NCBI GenBank assembly: GCA_013043085.1 | Contig: JABDOU010000020.1 | Coordinates: forward strand, 1 to 5,313 | DNA length: 5,313 nt | Direction: 5' to 3' | DNA from: Acidimicrobiia bacterium | Lineage (GTDB): Bacteria > Actinomycetota > Acidimicrobiia > Spongiisociales > SHLN01 | Part shown: positions 1-5,313 of the stretch, in pieces | Layout: every line of letters starts with the position of its first letter | How positions within the stretch are numbered: the stretch's first letter is position 1 | Made by a program: the position numbers and the translations under genes | The notes under the pieces: model-generated | The model's input: only the letters and a program-made list of their open reading frames with translations | Told to the model about the DNA's origin: nothing | The model's database searches: none

Positions 1-121
1 GGCGGGGACGTATGATGGTCGCGGGACCACATATCCCCGACAAGCGACAGCCACCTGGCGAGAATTCGTCCGGAGGCAGGCGCCCATCACCAACTACATC
101 CGGGGCCGGTTACCCGTGTTT

Positions 122-140
122 TCTTCCGTTTTACGGAAGA
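122..140. repeat. Perfect inverted repeat, 8-bp arms and 3-base loop
   Basis: The sequence TCTTCCGTTTTACGGAAGA reads as arm TCTTCCGT (122-129), loop TTT (130-132) and arm ACGGAAGA (133-140), with no mismatch. It is the cleanest dyad in the leader. As RNA it would form a short hairpin. It is not followed by a T-run (next bases are TGCTGTTATG), so it is a poor intrinsic terminator. As DNA it could be an operator for a dimeric regulator, because it overlaps the -35 and spacer positions of the candidate promoter just downstream. Which role applies, if any, cannot be decided from one sequence. Confidence 0.6.
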
Positions 141-152
141 TGCTGTTATGCT
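124..152 (+). promoter_or_regulatory. Candidate extended -10 promoter for rpoB
   Basis: TGT followed by TATGCT (144-152) fits an extended -10 element, TGn plus a hexamer resembling TATAAT. Seventeen bases upstream of the hexamer, 124-129 reads TTCCGT, a poor match to TTGACA, but extended -10 promoters tolerate a weak -35. Transcription would begin near 159-160 and leave a leader of about 200 bases before rpoB. The -35 and spacer fall inside the inverted repeat at 122-140. This is motif matching only, and chance matches of this quality are common. Confidence 0.3.
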
Positions 153-233
153 TGCAGTTCGCCCGCCCAAGCCCGTTCCAACCAATGCCGTATCCGCCCT
201 GTTCAGCCCACTAGTTCTTGATTGCTGGTTCGA

Positions 234-239
234 TATATT
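234..239 (+). promoter_or_regulatory. Possible -10 hexamer TATATT, second promoter candidate
   Basis: TATATT matches the sigma-70-type -10 consensus at five of six positions and sits in a locally AT-rich patch (about 212-260) of an otherwise GC-rich window. No good -35 lies at the right distance: TTGATT at 218-223 is only 10 bases upstream, and CTAGTT at 211-216 is a weak match at 17 bases. If used, transcription would start near 246 and give a leader of about 110 bases. Confidence 0.22.
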
Positions 240-344
240 TGAGCACTTTGTTGTTCTGTTCATCCGATCCGATGTCCGTGCGTAAGCCGTTTCAACGCGG
301 CCATTGCGGACGGCCCATTCACGAACTCCACAACTAAACAACGT

Positions 345-361
345 AGAGAGGACCCCTCTTG
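345..361 (+). promoter_or_regulatory. rpoB ribosome binding site, able to pair with the start region
   Basis: AGAGAGGA (345-352) is a purine-rich Shine-Dalgarno sequence six bases before the TTG at 359-361, and it decides that start. There is no in-frame ATG until residue 94, far inside the conserved protein. Bases 347-351 (AGAGG) are perfectly complementary to 355-359 (CCTCT) across the three-base loop ACC, with an additional G-T pair at 346/360. Folded, this small hairpin would occlude both the Shine-Dalgarno sequence and the first bases of the start codon. The binding site itself is well supported, whereas a regulatory role for the hairpin is inference. Confidence 0.75.
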
Positions 362-3300
362 GCACCATCGCGCACTGCCACCCGCCTTTCGTTCGCAAAG
401 ATCCCGGAAGTTCAACCGCTTCCGGATTTGCTGTCTGTTCAGCATGAATCGTTCCAGTGGTTTCTGGACGAGGGACTGCAACAGCTGTTCGCAGAGATCT
501 TCCCGATCGAGGACTTCACAGGAACACTCGCGCTCGATTTGAGCGATCACTGGTTCGGCGAGCCCGCCCTGTCGATCGCAGATGCCAAAGAGCGTGATGC
601 CAACTACTCACAGGCACTGTTCGTGACCGCGCGATTCATGAACAAGAACACCGGCGAGATCAAAGAACAGCAGGTCTTCCTCGGGGATTTCCCGATGATG
701 ACCGCAAACGGCACCTTCATCGTCAACGGCACCGAGCGCGTCGTTGTGAGCCAGCTGGTCCGATCGCCAGGCGTCTATTTCGACTCCAGCATCGATAAGG
801 CTTCCGACAGAGATGTCTATTCCGCCAAGCTCATCCCGGGCCGGGGAGCATGGCTCGAATTTGATGCAGACAAAAAGGACACGATCGGCGTACGCGTCGA
901 TCGCAAGCGTCGTCAATATGTGACGACCTTCTTGCGGGCGCTCGGGATCGCCGAAACCGACGAAGAGATTCTTGCGCTCTTCGACAATTCGGAGTCGATC
1001 ATCAACACCCTCGAGAAGGATCCCACCGATAACCGGGACGAAGCACTGCTCGATCTCTATCGGAAACTCCGCCCTGGTGAGCTGACGACGGTTGAGTCTG
1101 CGCGAGGTTTGATCAACACGCTGTTTTTCAATACGAAGCGCTACGACCTCACCCGGGTTGGTCGGTACAAGCTGGACACCAAGTTTGGCCGCGATGTCGA
1201 TCTCAGCAAGTACGACCGCGAGGTTGACGGCTTGCTGTCCACCGATGACATGCTCGATGCCATCCGTTACCTGGTCAACCTCCATGCCCGCACCGACGGG
1301 TACCGGACCGACGACATCGATCACTTCGGTAATCGCCGCATCCGCACCGTCGGAGAGCTCATCCAGAACCAGATTCGGGTTGGGCTGACCCGCCTCGAGC
1401 GTGTTGTCCGCGAGCGGATGACGACTCAGGATCCTGAGGTGATTACGCCCCAGAGCCTCATCAACATCCGCCCGGTTGTGGCATCTATCAAGGAGTTCTT
1501 CGGAACCAGTCAGCTCAGCCAGTTCATGGACCAGCCAAACCCGCTGGCCGGTTTGACTCATCGTCGGCGTCTGTCTGCACTCGGCCCGGGTGGCCTCAGC
1601 CGCGAGCGGGCAGGCTTCGAGGTACGAGATGTTCACTCATCTCACTACGGTCGCATGTGTCCGATCGAGACTCCGGAAGGTCCAAACATCGGCCTGATCG
1701 GTTCTCTGGCCACCTATGCCAAGGTCAACCGGTTCGGTTTCATCGAGACGCCCTACCGCAAGGTCGAAAACGGCAAGGTCACCAAGAAGGTGGAGTACCT
1801 CACTGCGTCCGAAGAAGAGAACTACGTCATTGCCCAGGCAAATGCCGAGGTCAACGAAGACGGCTCCTACGTCAATCCCCGCGTGCTGGTACGCCGGCGT
1901 GGTGGCGAGGTCGATTACGTCAAGTCGACCGATGTCGATTACATGGACGTCTCTCCTAAGCAGATTGTGTCCGTGGCAACGTCCTTGATCCCCTTCCTCG
2001 AGCACGACGACGCCAATCGGGCGCTGATGGGATCCAACATGCAGCGTCAGGCGGTTCCCTTGTTGCACGCCGAAGCTCCTCTGGTCGGTACCGGCGTCGA
2101 ACAGCGCGCCGCCTATGACTCTGGCGAGATGGTGATCGCAGAAGCCGATGGCGAGGTGACCGAAGTAAGCGGGATCGAGGTGGTCGTCAAAGAATCCTCG
2201 AACAACCGCAAGCGCAGCTATCCACTCAAGAAGTTCGTGCGCTCAAACCAGGGCACCAACCTCAATCAGAAAGCAGTTGTCATCGAGGGCGACAAGGTCA
2301 AGGCGGGCGACGTGCTTGCGGACGGTCCTTCGACTGACCTCGGCGAGCTGGCGCTCGGCAAGAACCTGCTGGTGGCGTTCATGCCGTGGGAGGGTCACAA
2401 CTTCGAGGATGCAATCATTCTCAACGAGAATCTGGTCAAAAACGACGTGCTGACTTCGATTCATATCGAAGAGCACGAGATCGAGGCTCGCGATACCAAA
2501 CTGGGTGCCGAGGAGATCACGCGTGATATTCCGAATGTCGCCGAAGAAGTGCTTCGCGATCTCGACGACGAAGGCATCATCCGTATCGGAGCCGAGGTTG
2601 GCCCTGGCGACTACCTCGTCGGCAAGGTCACCCCGAAGGGTGAAACCGAACTCACACCCGAAGAGCGCCTCCTGCGGGCGATCTTCGGTGAGAAGGCTCG
2701 TGAGGTGCGAGACACCTCGTTGCGCGTGCCGCACGGTGAGTCGGGCAAGGTCATCGATGTCAAGGTGTTCCGTCGCGAAGAAGGCGACGATCTACCTCCC
2801 GGCATGAATCAGCTCGTCCGGGTCTACGTTGCTCAGCAGCGCAAGATCTCAGAAGGCGACAAGCTTGCCGGTCGACACGGCAACAAAGGCGTGATCTCGC
2901 GGATCCTTCCGCAGGAAGATATGCCGTTCATGGAGGACGGAACCCCCGTCGACATCGTGTTGTCTCCGCTTGGTGTGCCTTCTCGTATGAACCTGGGGCA
3001 GGTTCTCGAGACGCATCTCGGTTGGGCCGCAGCCCAGGGTTGGCAGCCGTACAAGGGCGACGGGGTCGCCGCAGCCGGCGTAGAGCCCTGGAGCCGGGTT
3101 GCCACGCCGGTGTTCGACGGCGCCCGTGAGGATGAGATCAGCGAGGTGCTCAAAGCCGCGCTTCCCAACCGTGATGGCAATCAGCTCGTCAACGAGGAGG
3201 GCAAGGCGACGCTGTACAACGGTCGAACCGGCCATCCATTCGATAACCCGATCACGGTCGGATATATCTACATCTTGAAGCTTCTCCACCTGGTGGACGA

Positions 3301-3700
3301 CAAGATCCATGCCCGCTCAACCGGCCCATACTCGATGATCACCCAGCAGCCGCTCGGTGGTAAGGCTCAATTCGGTGGCCAGCGATTTGGTGAGATGGAG
3401 GTCTGGGCTCTCGAGGCCTACGGCGCTGCCTATGCCCTCCAGGAGCTCCTGACCATCAAGTCCGATGACGTGGCGGGTCGCGTCAAGGTCTACGAGGCCA
3501 TCGTCAAGGGCGAAAACATTCCTGAGCCCGGTATCCCGGAGTCGTTCAAGGTTCTGGTCAAAGAGATGCAGAGCCTTTGCCTCAACGTCGAGATGTTGTC
3601 GGCTGGTGAGGAGATCGAGCTGGCGGACCTCGAAGAGGACGTATTCCGAACACAAGAAGCGCTGGGGATCGACATCTCCCGCCCCGAACGAGCCACGTAA
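359..3700 (+). CDS. rpoB: DNA-directed RNA polymerase subunit beta
   Basis: This is the beta subunit of cytoplasmic RNA polymerase, which with beta' forms the active-site cleft and extends RNA from NTPs. The 1113 residues are complete from TTG to TAA. Protrusion and lobe domains come first (about 10-380), followed by the rifampicin-binding segment (382-408) and the PIETPEGPNIGL motif (435-446). Next are the GHNFEDA motif (679-685, acidic pair E683/D684), the flap-tip helix EERLLRAIFGEK (768-779) and GDKLAGRHGNKG (833-844; K835 and K843 match E. coli K1065 and K1073). DDKIHARSTGPYS (980-992; H984 matches E. coli H1237) precedes the clamp-contacting C-terminal segment. It is shorter than the mycobacterial protein (about 1170-1180) because of a shorter N-terminus, a gap near residue 305 and another near 905. 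It lacks the large E. coli insertions (1342 residues). Close similarity to the M. tuberculosis protein makes the identity essentially certain. It is followed 24 bases later by rpoC. Confidence 0.99.
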   Translation: MAPSRTATRLSFAKIPEVQPLPDLLSVQHESFQWFLDEGLQQLFAEIFPIEDFTGTLALDLSDHWFGEPALSIADAKERDANYSQALFVTARFMNKNTGEIKEQQVFLGDFPMMTANGTFIVNGTERVVVSQLVRSPGVYFDSSIDKASDRDVYSAKLIPGRGAWLEFDADKKDTIGVRVDRKRRQYVTTFLRALGIAETDEEILALFDNSESIINTLEKDPTDNRDEALLDLYRKLRPGELTTVESARGLINTLFFNTKRYDLTRVGRYKLDTKFGRDVDLSKYDREVDGLLSTDDMLDAIRYLVNLHARTDGYRTDDIDHFGNRRIRTVGELIQNQIRVGLTRLERVVRERMTTQDPEVITPQSLINIRPVVASIKEFFGTSQLSQFMDQPNPLAGLTHRRRLSALGPGGLSRERAGFEVRDVHSSHYGRMCPIETPEGPNIGLIGSLATYAKVNRFGFIETPYRKVENGKVTKKVEYLTASEEENYVIAQANAEVNEDGSYVNPRVLVRRRGGEVDYVKSTDVDYMDVSPKQIVSVATSLIPFLEHDDANRALMGSNMQRQAVPLLHAEAPLVGTGVEQRAAYDSGEMVIAEADGEVTEVSGIEVVVKESSNNRKRSYPLKKFVRSNQGTNLNQKAVVIEGDKVKAGDVLADGPSTDLGELALGKNLLVAFMPWEGHNFEDAIILNENLVKNDVLTSIHIEEHEIEARDTKLGAEEITRDIPNVAEEVLRDLDDEGIIRIGAEVGPGDYLVGKVTPKGETELTPEERLLRAIFGEKAREVRDTSLRVPHGESGKVIDVKVFRREEGDDLPPGMNQLVRVYVAQQRKISEGDKLAGRHGNKGVISRILPQEDMPFMEDGTPVDIVLSPLGVPSRMNLGQVLETHLGWAAAQGWQPYKGDGVAAAGVEPWSRVATPVFDGAREDEISEVLKAALPNRDGNQLVNEEGKATLYNGRTGHPFDNPITVGYIYILKLLHLVDDKIHARSTGPYSMITQQPLGGKAQFGGQRFGEMEVWALEAYGAAYALQELLTIKSDDVAGRVKVYEAIVKGENIPEPGIPESFKVLVKEMQSLCLNVEMLSAGEEIELADLEEDVFRTQEALGIDISRPERAT
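1502..1582 (+). other. rpoB: Rifampicin resistance-determining region of rpoB (RpoB 382-408)
   Basis: The segment aligns without gaps to E. coli RpoB 507-533, with numbering offset by 125. The residues most often altered in resistant strains are wild type here: Q388 (513), D391 (516), H401 (526), R404 (529), S406 (531) and L408 (533). The second cluster is also intact, with P439 (564) and I447 (572). This predicts a rifampicin-sensitive polymerase at target level. Two positions differ from both E. coli and M. tuberculosis: P393 (N518) and R402 (K527). Position 518 is naturally variable, for example alanine in Staphylococcus as I recall it, so the proline need not confer resistance. Confidence 0.9.
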
Positions 3701-3712
3701 CCAGGCGGAGAG

Positions 3713-3718
3713 AAGGAG
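3713..3718 (+). promoter_or_regulatory. rpoC ribosome binding site AAGGAG
   Basis: AAGGAG lies six bases before the ATG at 3725, within the 24-base gap after the rpoB stop. It is a much stronger match to the anti-Shine-Dalgarno sequence than the rpoB site and fixes the rpoC start. The gap contains no terminator-like hairpin, which supports co-transcription of rpoB and rpoC. Confidence 0.9.
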
Positions 3719-3724
3719 TCACAC

Positions 3725-5313
3725 ATGGCAATAAAGATGTTTGATGAACTGAAGATCAGCCTGGCTTCCGCCGACCAGATCCGGTCGTGGTCGTTTGGCG
3801 AGGTCAAGAAGCCCGAGACGATCAATTACCGGACGCTCAAGCCCGAAAAGGAGGGCTTGTTCGATGAGCGCATCTTCGGTCCAACAAGGGACTGGGAGTG
3901 CTACTGCGGTAAATACAAGCGTGTGCGTTTTCGTGGCGTGGTCTGTGAGCGCTGTGGCGTAGAGGTCACGCGGTCCAAGGTTCGGCGTGAGCGTATGGGC
4001 CACATCGAGTTGGCCGCTCCGGTCACCCACATCTGGTATTTCAAGGGTGTGCCGAGCCGGTTGGGGTATCTGCTCGACATGTCGCCAAAAGATCTCGAGA
4101 AGATCATCTATTTCGCGGCCTACCTCATCACCTCGGTTGACCCTGAGGCGCGAGAGAAAGATCTCAAAGAGTTCGAGGGTGCTGTTGACATCGAGAAGGC
4201 GGCAGTAGCCGAAGAGTTCGATGCTTGGAACACCGCGCGTCTCGAGCGGCTCGAGATGGAGCTCAAAGAGATGGAAGAGGGCGGGGCCAAAACTGCCGAG
4301 ATCAACCAGCGGCGGCGTGAAGTCGAACGCGAGATCAAAGACCGTCGCGAGCGTTCCGAGCTCGAGAGCGAACTGATCCAGGAGGCGTATGACACCTTCC
4401 GGACGCTGAAGCCCAAAGACATCATCGAGTCCGAGGCACTGTGGCGTGAGATCTGGGAACGCTACGCCGACTATTTCACAGGCGGAATGGGCGCCGAAGC
4501 TGTGCGCGATCTGTTGAGCAGACTCGATCTCGATGCCGAGATCAATCAGCTGCGAGAAGATCTCGACGCCAAGTCGGCACAGCGCCGTACCAGGGCAACC
4601 AAGCGACTCAAGGTCATAACGCCGTTTCACGAGGCCAAGAACTCACCGATGTCGCTGATCCTCGAGGTCGTGCCGGTCATTCCACCCGATCTCCGACCAA
4701 TGGTGCAGCTCGACGGTGGTCGGTTCGCAACGAGCGACCTCAACGACCTCTATCGACGTGTCATCAACCGCAACAACCGTCTCAAGCGACTACTCGACCT
4801 CGGTGCCCCCGAGATCATCGTCAACAACGAGAAGCGGATGTTGCAGGAGGCCGTGGATGCCTTGTTCGACAACGGTCGTCGTGGCCGTGCGGTGACCGGA
4901 CCGGGCAACCGCCCGCTCAAGTCACTTTCGGACATGCTGAAGGGCAAGCAGGGGCGTTTCCGTCAGAACTTGCTCGGAAAGCGCGTCGACTACTCGGGTC
5001 GATCCGTGATCGTTGTGGGCCCGCAGTTGCGGCTCCACCAGTGCGGACTTCCCAAGAAGATGGCACTCGAGCTGTTCAAGCCGTTCGTCATGAAGCGGTT
5101 GGTCGATCTGGAGCTCGCGCAGAACATCAAATCTGCCAAGCGGATGGTCGAGCGGTCTCGCGCGCAGGTATGGGACGTGCTTGCCGAGGTCATTCAGGAG
5201 CACCCGGTGTTCCTGAACCGGGCACCGACGCTCCACCGCTTGGGAATTCAGGCGTTCGAGCCGGTTCTGGTTGAAGGCAAAGCAATCCAGATTCACCCTC
5301 TGGTGTGTGAGGC
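3725..5313 (+). CDS. rpoC: DNA-directed RNA polymerase subunit beta' (N-terminal part, cut by window end)
   Basis: The beta' subunit carries the catalytic magnesium site and the DNA clamp. The frame is open from ATG to the edge, giving 529 full codons plus two bases. That is somewhat under half of the roughly 1300 residues usual in actinobacteria. The N-terminal zinc-binding domain has C59, C61, C74 and C77 (CYCG and CERCG). Residues 140-230 form a highly charged Glu/Arg/Lys-rich helical segment that matches the actinobacterial coiled-coil insert. MVQLDGGRFATSDLNDLYRR leads through the lid into the clamp helices (about 339-384), the main sigma-factor docking site. The rudder (about 385-400) and the switch-2 segment KGKQGRFRQNLLGKRVDYSG (406-425) follow. 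NRAPTLHRLGIQAFEP (498-513) approaches the active site, but the catalytic NADFDGD motif would begin about three residues beyond the edge and is not seen. Nothing suggests the gene is broken: the truncation is the window boundary. Confidence 0.98.
   Translation, partial: MAIKMFDELKISLASADQIRSWSFGEVKKPETINYRTLKPEKEGLFDERIFGPTRDWECYCGKYKRVRFRGVVCERCGVEVTRSKVRRERMGHIELAAPVTHIWYFKGVPSRLGYLLDMSPKDLEKIIYFAAYLITSVDPEAREKDLKEFEGAVDIEKAAVAEEFDAWNTARLERLEMELKEMEEGGAKTAEINQRRREVEREIKDRRERSELESELIQEAYDTFRTLKPKDIIESEALWREIWERYADYFTGGMGAEAVRDLLSRLDLDAEINQLREDLDAKSAQRRTRATKRLKVITPFHEAKNSPMSLILEVVPVIPPDLRPMVQLDGGRFATSDLNDLYRRVINRNNRLKRLLDLGAPEIIVNNEKRMLQEAVDALFDNGRRGRAVTGPGNRPLKSLSDMLKGKQGRFRQNLLGKRVDYSGRSVIVVGPQLRLHQCGLPKKMALELFKPFVMKRLVDLELAQNIKSAKRMVERSRAQVWDVLAEVIQEHPVFLNRAPTLHRLGIQAFEPVLVEGKAIQIHPLVCE

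Larger units (their letters stand above)
1..358 (+). promoter_or_regulatory. Gene-free leader upstream of rpoB
   Basis: No convincing gene lies in these 358 bases. The only forward reading frame of any length (12-221) gives a Pro/Ser/Gly/Arg/Cys-rich peptide without family resemblance. The reverse-strand frames here extend into rpoB and look like shadows. Because rpoB begins at the right end, this is best read as promoter plus 5' untranslated leader. Long spacers with promoters or attenuators upstream of rpoB are known in other bacteria, usually after rplJ-rplL, but no end of rplL can be recognised here. Visible elements are an inverted repeat at 122-140, a possible extended -10 at 144-152, a TATATT hexamer at 234-239 and a ribosome binding site at 345-352. 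A TATGAT hexamer at 11-16 also resembles a -10, but its -35 would lie outside the window. Confidence 0.7.

Noticed and set aside
101..130. Possible intrinsic terminator: CGGG (101-104) paired with CCCG (113-116), followed by a T-rich stretch
   Set aside because: The stem is only four pairs with an eight-base loop, and the T-rich stretch is interrupted by G and C, which is too weak to call.
12..221. Small forward open frame in the leader (69 residues)
   Set aside because: Composition is unlike a folded protein (many Pro, Ser, Arg and Cys), no Shine-Dalgarno sequence stands at a proper distance, and no family is recognised.
218..239. TTGATT (218-223) as the -35 partner of TATATT (234-239)
   Set aside because: The spacer is only 10 bases, far below the 16-18 needed by the housekeeping sigma factor.
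286..315. Short complementary stretches GCCGT (286-290) and ACGGC (310-314)
   Set aside because: Five pairs over a 19-base loop in GC-rich DNA is expected by chance, and the stem does not extend.
608..2068. Two abutting long reverse-strand open frames (608-1636 and 1637-2068) opposite rpoB
   Set aside because: They lie wholly inside the strongly conserved rpoB frame. GC-rich codon bias often leaves the opposite strand open, and the translations resemble no family I know.
3719..4630. A 303-residue reverse-strand open frame opposite the start of rpoC
   Set aside because: It is the antisense shadow of an unmistakable rpoC, with leucine/aspartate-rich content derived from Glu/Lys/Arg codons of the coiled coil. 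It would also run across the rpoC ribosome binding site.
5216..5313. Missing catalytic NADFDGD motif in RpoC
   Set aside because: The frame is intact up to the edge and the motif is expected just beyond it, so its absence is a window effect.

Overview
This window is the core RNA polymerase locus of an actinobacterium. It holds a gene-free leader (1-358), the complete rpoB gene (359-3700, beta subunit, 1113 residues) and the first 529 codons of rpoC (from 3725, beta' subunit), which runs off the right edge. Both genes are on the + strand, 24 bases apart with no terminator between them, so they are almost certainly co-transcribed. Their products are the two halves of the RNA polymerase catalytic cleft.

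The organism is judged from protein sequence recalled from memory, not from a search. Both proteins follow the Mycobacterium tuberculosis subunits closely along their length. RpoC carries the long charged coiled-coil insert after the zinc finger (about residues 140-230) that is characteristic of Actinomycetota. RpoB lacks the large E. coli insertions and starts at TTG, as in mycobacteria. The short RpoB N-terminus and moderate rather than extreme GC richness suggest a deep-branching actinobacterium such as Acidimicrobiia, but that is a guess.

The leader contains no convincing gene. It has a perfect 8-bp inverted repeat with a 3-base loop (122-140), which overlaps the -35 and spacer of a possible extended -10 promoter (-10 at 147-152). 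It also has an isolated TATATT hexamer in an AT-rich patch. Just before rpoB, the ribosome binding site can fold onto the bases that include the start of the TTG codon. In many bacteria rplJ-rplL lies upstream of rpoB, but neither is visible here.

I find no mobile element, CRISPR array, RNA gene or previously undescribed system. The points worth checking are the regulatory structures of the leader and two natural substitutions in the rifampicin-binding region of RpoB.
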